The translations under genes and the position numbers were made by a program. This document shows, in pieces, positions 25,401 to 36,700 of a DNA stretch of 64,000 nucleotides. The notes under the pieces were generated by a model, which saw nothing but the letters and a program-made list of their open reading frames with translations, made no database searches and was not told the DNA's origin. Numbering within the stretch: position 1 is the first letter of the stretch; every line of letters begins with the position of its first letter. Source of the stretch: Halichondria panicea (taxonomy: Eukaryota; Porifera; Demospongiae; Suberitida; Halichondriidae); contig NC_087377.1 of the NCBI RefSeq assembly GCF_963675165.1, positions 17,494,518 through 17,558,517 of the forward strand. The letters run 5' to 3'.

Positions 25401-27531
25401 CTGAAAGAAGAGTCCATTCCGAAACGATTAGTTGCATTACATCGGTACATCCCATAGTTATCGGTAGTGGCTATTAAACTGAAGTTTCCACCAGTTGTGT
25501 CATTCCCAGTGTAAACAACTTCTACAGTACTGGCTACATCAAACCGCTCCCAAACAATTTCTATAGGAATGTCTCCAGTTACAACACACACAAGGTCCAC
25601 AGCGGTGTTCAGTAGCACAGGATCCGGCTGAATGGTGGTCACAACAGGAGGGTCTGCATGGTTGAGAGATATTAGTGCAGTTAGGCATACGTAGTTATAT
25701 GTCATACCTCCCAGCTCTATTGTCACAGTGTTACTGGAATAATACGTCTACCACAGATTAGTATACTGCATACAACTATATAGAGCACTGGATTATTGTG
25801 TGTAACTATGATCAGTGGCCATCAACAATAGTTATTATTGTCCAATAAAAGCAGATTCAGATATCTCAGCAGAATATTGAAGGAAAGAAAAAAGGATATG
25901 AACATCACTTCAACCACGAGAGGATCTATGCACTACTGACTCCACCGTCCACTGCTAATACTAGAGGAATACAGTACTTTTACACATAATTATGCATGAG
26001 CGCATACATGAAGGAACCACATTAAATGGTCTTGAAACAATCAGTATAATCTATTTAAACACTCAACTTACGGTTACAGACGAGTTCATCAGTTCCAGAC
26101 AACGACGCCACAAATCCATTCAAGCAGGTACAGTTGAACTGTCCCATGTTATTCAAACAAATATAATTTTGACCACAGTTGCATTGTATGGGAGATAATC
26201 TCATGCCTCCAGGGTAACCATAAGAACTGTAAGAGCCAAATCCATACACTGAAACACCTAGAACAGCTGAGCTGTTTTGATGGCGGATAGAATGAACTCC
26301 AGTAGACACACTTGTTCTACTTATGTGGCCACAAATCACTCCACTTGAACAGACAACATTTCTCCAGCCAGTAACAATGAAATTGTCTAATAATATTTGT
26401 GCAGTTTGAAAAAACTCGGAAGAAACATACACCGTGACATAGTTGGATACAAAAAGAGGAAACGCTTCGACAAAATAATTATTTGTAAACTGCTCAATTG
26501 GAGGGATTATCATCATGAATGGGACTCCATAAGCATACTGTGCCACCAGTACTGGAGAAGTGGATTCAATGCTACAGAAACTGTTAATAGGGATTTCAAA
26601 TTCTCTGAAGCTCCTTCCACTCTGTAACTGGAATTCACTGACTGATACAACAGTGTTGCAGTTCACAGCTACACTTGCTGCTCGGGCACTAAGAACACGA
26701 ATACGTTCACCAGAAGATCTACCCCCAAGAGATGCCACGAGAAATTTTGATCCCCATGATACAGTCGGAGGTACTTGTTCAACCAGGTGGTCACAGCCGC
26801 CTATACCTTGAGGTACTTGAGTACAATCAGATCCACTAAACACAGACAAAGGTTTGGAGCTAGTTATTCTTGTTCCTGTGAGATCATTATCACTTTCAAT
26901 CTGATATGTTTCCATACTATTTAGTGTTATTGTTGAGGAATCGAATTTGACAACAGTTTCATTTTCACAAGCCACCAACAAAATCACACTAGGAAAGTTA
27001 CTACTAATGGTGTCATAAGAGATTCCATAATATTCGTATTCATCAACTTCCATTTTAGAACATGGTAACGCTAAATAAGCATCTGTAGTACTTGAATAAA
27101 AAGATATCCCATACAAATTGATGTTTCCGTCAGTTTCAACACGGATCCCCTTGTTCCTTTCATTAACAGATAATACCTCAAAACTGGATGGAACGTTTAC
27201 ACTAGTTGAAGAGGTAGAAACGGTCCCACTGATATTAATTGGAGAGACTGTGAAATTAACAGCACTTGACTCTGGGTTTGTGATATACAAAAACAACTCG
27301 GGCTTGACTGGTCGAAGTTGAGCAGTATTACTTGGGAAACCAACCACAAATTTCTTGCCAGCACTTGATGAGGTCTCATCTAGGATTAATGAACAATTCA
27401 AGGTTTACATGCATAATAATTATAGACTACAAGAATTCAGTCCTAACTGTAATTTGTGCATTACAAGGTGAAGAAAATGTGATTATGATTATTATCAATG
27501 CAAAAGTAGATCTAGCAATTCTGTAGCTCAT
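19459..27531 (-). CDS. Gene 3: adhesion GPCR with two Ig domains in place of CCPs
   Basis: The body appears frame-intact, about 1,415 residues. Exons: 27447-27531 (signal peptide, [10 protein letters not shown]), 26072-27379 (IgGFP-binding, EGF), 25384-25653 and 25014-25325 (two Ig-like domains, second with [10 protein letters not shown]), 23510-23623 and 23365-23459 (HRM), 22924-23151, 22803-22871, 22618-22750, 22408-22542, 22274-22346 and 22098-22203 (GAIN), 21997-22052 and 21782-21929 (GPS with [12 protein letters not shown]), 21624-21730, 21452-21566, 21010-21163, 20765-20831, 20497-20569, 20259-20362, 20010-20181 and 19887-19964 (7TM, including [16 protein letters not shown] and [10 protein letters not shown]), 19459-19710 (cytoplasmic tail). 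Phases agree across all junctions except the first: the exon 1 donor that is GTAGGA in paralogues reads TTAGGA here. An in-frame alternative donor/acceptor pair exists (see findings). Signalling through G proteins or adhesion ligands is a family expectation, not visible here. Confidence 0.88.
23687..23748. mobile_element. 62-bp foldback insertion with 10-bp target duplication
   Basis: Arms tagttgggcagagttcaacc and ggttggaatccgcccaact are inverted repeats. Flanked by the direct repeat aaacgagtat at 23677-23686 and 23749-23758. Genes 1 and 2 carry a single aaacgagtat at the matching intron position, which serves as the empty site. Confidence 0.75.
24147..24454. mobile_element. MITE with 32-bp perfect terminal inverted repeats
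   Basis: Terminal repeats begin ggccactccaaatgagactg and are exact complements over about 32 bp. They are flanked by TAA on both sides (24144-24146, 24455-24457). The 3-bp TWA target and short non-coding body fit a PIF/Harbinger-type non-autonomous element. It lies in the gene 3 intron between the Ig and HRM exons. Confidence 0.82.
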
Positions 27532-29298
27532 AGTAATTACAGAGTTTAGTCTCTAGATCTATTCAGTGAGGCAAAACGGATATAATATTGATGTTTAGAG
27601 CTAGCCTAACTATAATATTATTGCCATGGACTCCACAGTTAGTTATACAAATCTTGGTCTATAGCAGATCAAGGAACAGTTTGGGCAAATATCAATCCTC
27701 AAACTGAGAAAATATTATAACTAATGAGCCCATAGCTTTCTGGGGTGGGCATTTTACTTTCGTCAGGCACAAACTTACTCTAGCTCAGCTTTGCAAGGTT
27801 TACTGACTCTGCAATTGCTCCACCATGTACTGTACTCTATCTAGATTGAGCACAGTGTGTGTCAGCTCTCTCTGTGTAGTTCTGGCAAAAACGGAATCAA
27901 TTACACTCGACGAAAATCGAATAGTTGGACAGTTTTTTCTAGTGATCACAGCTCCGACTGATCTATGCTGGAAGCAACGCTGGTTAAGTCCCATAGCCAC
28001 CTGTTGGTGTTTCTGTCTATAGCACTGACCAGGAGCAGAAGAGGGGATGGAGCATCTTACTAGTAGACTATATGCATAGTATTGCAGATTTTTTTATTTT
28101 ACAAATTTGCAGAGGTAAAAAAATAGCTATAAAATGTAAGCTAATACTAATCTGAGACCTGATACTATACAGACAGAGAACAGTATACAGTTAATACACG
28201 AAAGAGTACGGAGAGATTACAATTTAAGTTTGTAGCGAAATCCCATCCACATTAAAATTCAGGTTATTCCAGGCTGAGGTATAGTAGATCTATCTATAGG
28301 AAAAAAGAAGACTGAAACTTAGCAAACTGGACAGATAATTGTTGGGTGTTCTGGTGTCTGTGCGGGTATTGGTGGTATACTTGCTTGATAGTGGAGAATC
28401 AAAGATACTGAGACTATTCACTCTAATGCTATAGGGGTGGTGACATTATCATATATATATACTAGCTCTTACTGTCAATGTGTAAGTCTGAGTTGTCTCA
28501 AAGTCTAGCTAGATATGATGTGACAAAATTAATAGTTGACCAGTATCAGGCTCAAGTAAATTTAATGTCATTATTATGTATTGTAGTTTTTTTGTACAAA
28601 AATCAAAGGAAAAACTATAATTATGCTAACAAATGCCATAGACTAGGATCTACAACTGTAGTAACCACAGACCGTGCTCTATTATTCTGTGGTTGGTATT
28701 TTTGGAACAGTTTGGTAGTTAGAGCATGGCTGGGGTAGTTAGAGCACGATTGCTGCTAAGTGATTCTATAAGCTTCTAGCAATACTATCTTACTAACAAA
28801 GGCTCTATTCTCGAGTAAAGGCTAGTTTGCTTACCAGTACGTTGAAGGCCATTGCAGTCTCTCCAGAATCAGGAATAGCAAAATATTTTCGTAGAAGGTT
28901 GCTATTCTACTTAGTAGACTAGAGCCAATAGCTATTGGTAGCTGCAAGAAGCTAAAAACTACAAACCAGTTAATGCACTGTTTTACGCTCGTGCTCTATG
29001 CATTATTGGCCTCGCGGAAGTTCTCGAAGCTCATGTAGCTCGAGGCGAACTAGTACATGGAGGTTGTCAGGATGATCAGTGGCCATCAATAAAAGCAGAT
29101 TCAGATATCTCAGCAGAATATTGAGGGAAATCAAAAAGTCATCACTTCAACCACGAAAGGATGTGTGCACTACTCCACTGCCATTATTCGCAGGAATACA
29201 GTACTTTACACATATAATTATGTATGAACGCATACAGTCTTGAGTAGACTAGAAACAATCAGTATAATTATGACCTTCTATTTAAACACTCAACTTAC
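27532..29298. other. Region between gene 3 and gene 4 with receptor intron relics
   Basis: No exon. The stretch 28415-28500 (ttcactctaatgct ... tgtaagtctgagttgt) matches the intron between the last CCP and first HRM exons of gene 1 (about 2424-2537). About 29070-29280 matches gene 3 intron 2 (from about 25808). These are remnants of a once longer gene 4. Confidence 0.6.
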
Positions 29299-30762
29299 CG
29301 GTACAGACAACTTCATCTGTTTCAGACAATGAAGCCACAAATCCATTCAAGCAGCTACAGTTGAACTGTCCCATGTTATTCAAACAAATAGAATTTTGAC
29401 CACAGTTGCATTGTATGGGAGATAATCTCATGCCTCCAGGGTAACCATAAGAATTTGTTGCGTCGAATCCATACACTGAAACACCTAGAACAGCTGAGCT
29501 GTTTTGATGGCGGATAGAATGAGCTCCAGTAGACACATTCCTTCTACTTATGTGGCCACAAATCTCTCCACTTGAACAGAAAACATTCCTCCAGTCAGTA
29601 ACAATGGAATTATCTAATAATATTTGTTCAGGTTGAAAAAACTCAGAAGAAACATACACCGTGACATAGTTGGATACGCGGAAAAGAAGAAACGCTTCGA
29701 CCAAATAATTATTTGTAAACTGCTCAATTGAAGGGATTATCATCATGAATGGGTCTCCCACGCCATCACTATCCCTACCATATGCATACTGTGCGACCAG
29801 GACTGGAGAAGTGGATTCAATGCTACAGAAACTGTTAATAGGGATTTCAAATTCTCTGAAGCTCCCTCCACTCTGCAACTGGAATTCACTGACTGATACG
29901 TTAGTGTTGCAGTTCACAGTTACACTTGCTGCTCGGGCACTAAGAACACGAATACGTTCACCAGAAGATCTACCATCGAGAGATGCTACGAGGAATTTTG
30001 ACCCCCATGTCACAGTCGGAGGTACTTGTTCAACCAGGTGGTCACAGTAGTTTATATCTTGAGGAACACTAGCACACTCAGCTCCACTAAACACAGACAA
30101 AGGTTTGGAGCTTGTTATTCTTGTTCCTGTGAGATCATGATCACTTTCTATCTGATATGTTTCCATACTATTTAGTGTTATTGTTGAGGAATTGAATTTG
30201 ACAAGTGTTCCATTTTCACAAGCCACAAACAAAATCACATTAGGAAAAATAAAAATGTCATAGGAGATTCCATAATATTCGTATTCATCAACTGCCATTT
30301 TATAACATGGTAACGCTAAATAAGCATCTGCAGAACTTGAAGGTAATAAGATATCCCATACAAATTGATGTTTCCGTCAGCTTCAACAAGGATCCCCTTG
30401 TTCCTTTCATTAACAGATAAAACCTCAAAACTGGATGGAACGTTTACCCTTGTTGAAGAGTTAGAAATGTTTCCACTGATATTAATTGGAGAGACTGTGA
30501 AATTAACAGCACTTGACTCTGGATTTGTGATAAACAATGACAACTCGATTCCTGAAATTGTATTCACCGCATTTCTTGGGAAACCGACAACGAATTTCTT
30601 GCCAGCAGTTGATGAGGTCTCATCTAGGATTTTAATGGAACATGCATAATAGTTAGACTACAAGAATTCAGTCCTACCTGTAATTTGAGCATCACAAGAT
30701 GTTGCAAATGTGATCACGATTATTGCCAATGCCAAAGTAGAACTAGCAATTCTGTAGCTCAT
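29299..30762 (-). pseudogene. Gene 4: truncated, frameshifted copy of the receptor N-terminus
   Basis: Keeps exon 1 (30678-30762, signal peptide, normal GTAGGA donor) and exon 2 (29299-30623, IgGFP-binding domain plus EGF, ending with a normal GTAAGT donor). A net 2-bp gain near 30340 (after NLYGIS) shifts the frame, with a stop shortly afterwards. The remainder reads on in another frame from [13 protein letters not shown]. No CCP, Ig, HRM, GAIN or 7TM exon follows. Sequence and 5' flank are closest to gene 2, while the intron downstream of exon 2 resembles gene 3, so it is a mosaic. A short secreted product is conceivable only if the frameshift is an assembly error. Confidence 0.82.
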
Positions 30763-31956
30763 TTTTATTTTTAGTAACTGGTTGAATTTAGTCTCTGTAT
30801 CTATTTCGTGAGGCAAAACGATATATTAATGTTTAGAGAGCTAGCTTAATTATTGCCATGGACTCCACAGTTCATCATATACAAATCAATTAGACTTGCG
30901 TGGTCTACAAACAGTTTCACTTTAGGCGTCCTTAAACTCTTGGATTGAGCGTGGTTTATAGGTGTCCAAACTTTCAATGACAGTTTCGTGGATGTCACTG
31001 TCAGGATATATAGGTATCTATCACATCTAAAGTTAAAGAGATCTCCCACTTGCTTCTGTGTTGGACTTGATCCAGAGCAGTCTTAATAAAGGCATAAGAA
31101 GATCAAGAAGATGAATCTGATTAATAGGAGAAGTCATGAAGAGGAGTATGCGACTCCCACGCACATTCCATTCTAAATCTCAGACTGAATCGTCACTAAC
31201 ACTTCTAAACTGTTACCATGAATAAAATTAAATATGGGCTGGAGGTACAAACCACAGCAGACCATGTGCGTGTATGGTGATATCCTAATTAACCGCTACA
31301 CCTACGCACCCACTTAAGTTGCGGTCTGATAGTGACGTGGTATGACATACTTGTACAGTAACCTAGTTTACACTACAACTGCTACAGTTGGATACTCCTC
31401 TTCATACACTCCTGTTATCATTAATAGACCTTTAAACTGTTACGTAATTACGTATTCGTGCTTACTTATACTTTTAAAGAGAAGTATGATTCGGTAATTA
31501 CGATTTCTTTTTTGCTATTTTAGTTACATGATTATGGTTTAATCGATACTTGAGAGGGTCACCTGCAATAATAGTACGATGCACGCCGGTTTCAAACTTT
31601 TTTTCGCAGAGACCAATTTGTTAGATGTCTACCATTGACCGTTGTGATGAGAGTATACAATTTAAACACATATTTTAGCAACTGGTTAATTGATCAACAG
31701 ATTTAGTTCTCTATATATTCAGTGAGGCAAAAAATGCTCACTAGGTCTAGTTTTAATAGTAGCCATGCTAAATCTCTGAAATATCAAGAGATGATAACTG
31801 CAGGATTACAACACCATAATTATTTAGTCCAATATGTACATGTAGAATGGAATGTGCGTGGGAGTTGGATACTCCTCTTCATACACTCCTGGTCTCACCT
31901 ACATCACTATTGTACCAGACAACTAGTAGGAAAGAATAAACTATGTTATTCATTGC

Positions 31957-32012
31957 CTAGCCTCGATTCCAGGCCGCAGGGAAAAGCTGTTGAACGGGCT
32001 GGAGTCGAGGCT
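31957..32012. mobile_element. 56-bp foldback insertion with 9-bp target duplication
   Basis: Arms tagcctcgattccaggcc and ggctggagtcgaggct are inverted repeats. Flanked by ATTCATTGC at 31948-31956 and 32013-32021. The gene 2 flank near 18073 shows the empty site (ttattcattgccttactgg). Confidence 0.75.
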
Positions 32013-32156
32013 ATTCATTGCTTTACTGGCAGACAATTAAATAGTGATGATTATCTTTGTCATTATTATGTTATTTTTCAAATTTGATTTCGCCTACTAT
32101 GGTTTTAAGTGGGAGTTGTGTACTCTTCCTGGTGAACTCTTGTTCCTTGATTAGGC

Positions 32157-32270
32157 ATGTCTACATCTGTAGCTCTCTTTGTGTCGGACTTGGAGGCCAT
32201 ATATCTGTAGCTCTCTCTGTGTCGGACTTGGAGGCCATATCTGTAGCTCTTTTTGTGTCAGACTCTGGAC
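32157..32270 (+). repeat. Short tandem repeat, about 36-40 bp unit, 3 copies
   Basis: Third instance of the tctgtagctctctttgtgtc / ggacttggaggccat array that sits in each duplicated receptor flank. Confidence 0.6.
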
Positions 32271-33264
32271 TATATTTGGTCTAGTTGTTCGCCTAACCGT
32301 TATAAAAACTAAAACTCGGCCTGTGATCGAGGCTATAAAGTAAAACAACATTTTGTCTGCTTTCTACTCAATCAGTGTAGGCTAGTTCCTACTGATGTTG
32401 TGTGTGCTAAATACTATTGAGGTTTGTGCAAAGTCATTAAAATTATCAACATGTGCATGTGTAGTTAATGATCTTTACCAAATTTAAATTTAATCATGAC
32501 AAGCCTATCTAGAGCTATAGCTCACTGCATGCACTGATAGCGTAGCTACGGTTACATTATCATCAACCACACTATTGATGAGTCATGCAGGAAGCACATT
32601 GTGCTTGAAAAACAGATGACCTTTTTTTATTAAAATATATTTTGCTCCCCCCTATCAAGAATCCTGGATCCGCCCCTGAAGGCCGCTTAAAGGTGGCAAA
32701 TTGAAAACATGATTTAAATTTAAAAATCACACTTGGCTATAGCTTTAATGTGTGCACGAGGATGAGTATAATGCACTCACTGCACTCATGCGTTCATTTA
32801 AAGAATGTCATTGGCAACCTGTGATTGTACCTTGATAACTGCTTCTCAGAAATGAAATCATACAGAAACTAGGGGGCTACAATATCATCGTTAATATTTG
32901 TTTACTATGATTATATCTGTGCAGAATTGTCTATTGACTAATGTGCCTGAGGATAGTAATAAGTTGCTTGTTTAGCAGCTGCTATAATATCATAAAAGAG
33001 TGATACATTCAATTTAAAAACAAACTGTAATTGACATTTGAGCACCTTAATACAAAAACAGGTCAGTTCTATCAACCTAGGTACTCGTGTTTATAATTAT
33101 TTCCCCATATGCCTGATTTGACTGCAACTGAATGTTTCGTTTTGCCGTCTGGGATACAGGATAATTAGTACACAAATCTCTGTCACTTATTTCCTCACTT
33201 GTCCATAAGCTTCATGCATTAGACTCCTGCATGCACTTGAATGTCTTGTGTTCTAGTGTTGCAG

Positions 33265-33544
33265 TCGCTGCGGTTACATCTCAAACCAAGAGCTCTGCAA
33301 AGCTTGCATTCTATTGGAGGGATTAGATCGAGGTTTGCCTAAACTAGGGATTGGCAAAGTGTCAGGGAGCACCCTCTCCTCGCATATACGAAAGATGGAG
33401 CTGAAAGAAACGGATGATCCATCTTCAGAGAGTTGCTCGTGTGCTGGGGAGGAAAGAAACAAAGAAGGGAACAAAGATGGCTGCTGCTCTGGAGAAAAAC
33501 TGTTAAGACTGTTATATAGTAGTGTCACAGTAGGTGACTTTTAA
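33265..33544 (+). CDS. CTU1: CTU1/NCS6-like terminal exon (partial gene)
   Basis: An acceptor (gttgcag) is followed by an exon reading [20 protein letters not shown] and then [11 protein letters not shown], ending at TAA 33542-33544. The C..C Zn-finger remnant and [16 protein letters not shown] are the C-terminal signature I know from cytoplasmic tRNA 2-thiolation protein 1, which with CTU2 thiolates wobble uridine of Lys, Glu and Gln tRNAs. The Ser/Glu/Cys-rich extension after GIGK is not something I recognise. No upstream exons with the PP-loop ATPase are visible between 30.7 and 33.2 kb, so this is a 3' fragment, or the gene has been split by the duplication. A degraded copy is at 8378-8640. 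Confidence 0.55.
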
Positions 33545-33749
33545 ATTTATTAAAGTAGATCTAGTTATTGTATATCAATCATTATGTATTTAATTTCCAA
33601 TCTTATTAATGTGTTATAATTAACTTAACACAACTATAAACATACATTTTTACGACAGATATAAAACGGATTAAGTTGCACTCATTTTCTACTAACTATT
33701 TTTTGGTGATAAGTTTATTGGGATAAGCTTTAACTACAGTCTCTGGTAT

Positions 33750-36700
33750 TTACAGTACAGCAAAGTTGGCGTATTGATCAAATGAGTTCATGTAATTCTT
33801 GAGAACCTCGTGCACGAGTATGTACTGCTCCTGTGTGTGTGTGTGTGTGGAGTGGGCAGGGTGTGTGTTGTGTGGAGGGAGTGGGGAAGGTGTGCATGTG
33901 TGGAGGTACATTACACGTACGCAACACAAGTGCAATCTCGACATTTTTAATTCAAGTACAATGCATGCAAATGACATAATTATTGCAACTAGCGAGAAAT
34001 TTTAAAATGAAAATCCTTTTACAGAATGAGAGTTTTGCATGTTTTGTATGTTGGTACAGTTCAGTGAGGGGGGGGTGATCCACTAAGACCCCCCAGGGTG
34101 TATACTGTACTAACCGTATTGGCCACCAATGCCATCCTCTGAATGCGTGCTGACTTCACGCACTGAAACACATCCACCACCGCTTCAACTTTGAACCTAT
34201 CGATGGCCGAGTACACACTCAGGAAGGTGCCAGATCGACCACACCCATCACTATACGGGGAAAAGGAGAAGGTGTAATCATCAAGCATTACATTGAAACG
34301 TGCATGCATATAATTTATAGGTGCCCTGCATGGTGCCAGAGCATCCATGCAATCTCTGATCTAAACATAATTATCATACAAGTGATAGAGCTCCCTAATT
34401 AAGAGCTACTGAATGCATCTTTTGGTTTTGAAAATGGTCATTCTATACTCTGGCTATAGTTATGACATGCAGCTACCAAAACACTGCATGATCATTTGCT
34501 ATGGTTTATGTGTGGAGGGGATGTGTGCATGTGGAGGGGGTGGGGTGTGCATGTGCATGGCTTACTTGCACATGACAATGATGGGTTTGTTTCCTGTCGA
34601 TTTCTGACTATTGACCACCAACTCATTCAGGTGTATAACCGATTCCGGTGCCGGCGGGGTCCCATTCTCATTCCACGTCTTGCAATGAAACATAGTCAGC
34701 ACGTAACAGTCGCTGCCAGTCTAAACACAATATGTGTGTGTGGGTGGAGGTGTGTGGGTGGTGGAATTATGACTGCGAACAAACGTATAAGCAAAACAGG
34801 ACACCACTAACAAAAACTCAGCACGAGATAAATAAACATTATTTTAGTTTCGAAAACAGTAGAATTGAAACTGTTGTATATACGATACATGCGTAGTGAT
34901 AGTTACACTAATGATAGTAATTACTACGATGTGTATACACCACTATACATGCGTATATTCATTATGTATATATAATTGTTATACATTCCCAGTATGATTA
35001 TATTGCATGAGTCAGTTTATTAGATTTAGTGAGGGGAATCATAAACAGTCACTGTGAAATGAAAGCAGCAAGCCAACAACCAAGTAACATAAGCAAAACT
35101 TACTGTTTCAGAGAAATCAAAACATTGATCTGCATGCCAAATACCCTCCATACTGATACAACAATACTTGCAGACAGATTATATATCTCACCACTTTCAG
35201 AGTTTGAGAGATCTCCAGTTTTCTCACGCTGATTTCTTTCTCCAATTTTTCCGAGAGCAGTTTGATAGTCATCTTGCCGTAATTGACCTCTCCGTCGACC
35301 TTATCTGGCCAGTACTGCGTACACATGTCCTGCAGTTGTGCAAGCATGGGTTGCACTCTTAATTGACTTAGTCTATAGTGGAGTTATAGAATGTTATTTT
35401 GTCTGCAAAGAAATGATATTCCACTCTAGCCACATTAGTTACATAAACAACAATTTCAAAACACCATTATCCGTGAAATGTTTTTGTGTATATACCTTTC
35501 CATTTTCAGTCAGGTCGCATAGCAACACGATTGTCCTGCTCTCAAGATTCTTGGCCATCTTCCAAAAGTCCAGTACAGTGTTGTCCAGGGGAGCCTGTGT
35601 GACCACAAAGCATCTCCTGTGTTTGTATCCCTGTATGGTGAGAGAGAGAGGGGGGAGGGTTAGAACAACTAATAATGAGAGAGAGGGAGAGGGGTGTGTT
35701 GTACTGAATAACTAATATAGTGAGAGAGAGGGGGGAGGAGGGATTTGCAAGACAACACTCACAAGACTCCTATATATAATTATTATGCTTGTATTGTATT
35801 GCATGCATGAACAGTTACGCTATATAGACTAGATAACTGCATGTATATATATATATATATATAGAGGTGTGGACTTGTGCAGAATGTTAATTGCATGTGA
35901 TTGTACATGCGTTGTACACTCACGTCTATAAAGCTGGCATTGATGTACTGGTCCTGTTTGGAGCTTCCCATGAGCTTGGGTCGATGTGCATCATCTGTGG
36001 AGTGGAAATAAATATATGAATTGTACCGTTCCCATTAATGTTGTAATCCTCTCACATGGGAATTTGTCATGGTAACGGTTCTTGCTCTCCACTTCTTGGC
36101 TGGCAATGATGTCTCTGTCTTGTTGTGATGGTTTTCTGCTGACTTGTTCCAGAAGCTGCATGCACCAGGGAAAAACAGTTAGTTCACAGTGCTTATAATT
36201 GTGTACACAGAACAGAGTGTGTACTGCTAATTTAAAGCTTGCTTGCTTTAGCTATAAGTATCACCATAAAGCTGCATGCACCAGGGAAAAACAAATATTG
36301 TAGTTAGTTTTTACAGTACTATATACACGTACAGAACAGGATGTGTACAGCTAAAACTTGCTTGCTTAGCTATAAGTTTCACCATAAATGGTCTTGTTGT
36401 GATAAATCGCAGAAAGGCATTGCATACAGAGCCTATTATAAATGATAGATAGTGTGTTTGTGCACAGAATGTACTCTATTGACTATAACGTCCGGTATAC
36501 TAGAGAAAAATCGGCCTGAGATGAGTATAATTTATGGGCCCTCCTATTCATTTCCTTTTACCTGAAACTGCTCCTCATATCCAGACAGTGATTTCCCTGA
36601 GGCTATTCTGCCCAGCTGGTTGATGGCAATGTTGAGGTTGTGAGCAGCTATCTCAGTATCTCCACATGTTATCAGCTCGTCCAGAGAATCGTGGATGAAC

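Larger units (their letters stand above)
30763..33264. other. 5' flank of gene 4, duplicated repeat-rich region
   Basis: No exon recognised. Homologous to the gene 2 flank up to about 32490 and to the gene 1 flank further on (33130 onward corresponds to about 8240 onward). It contains a left-truncated CAGGAGTGTA MITE copy (about 31135-31413), the 31957-32012 foldback, tandem repeats at 32157-32270, and a MITE-like end (ggatccgcccctg near 32670). Confidence 0.55.

Noticed and set aside
25704-25731. Possible 26-bp mini-exon upstream of the first Ig exon of gene 3
   Set aside because: In the phase required by the neighbouring exons it contains a stop, and direct joining of 26072 to 25653 keeps the frame.
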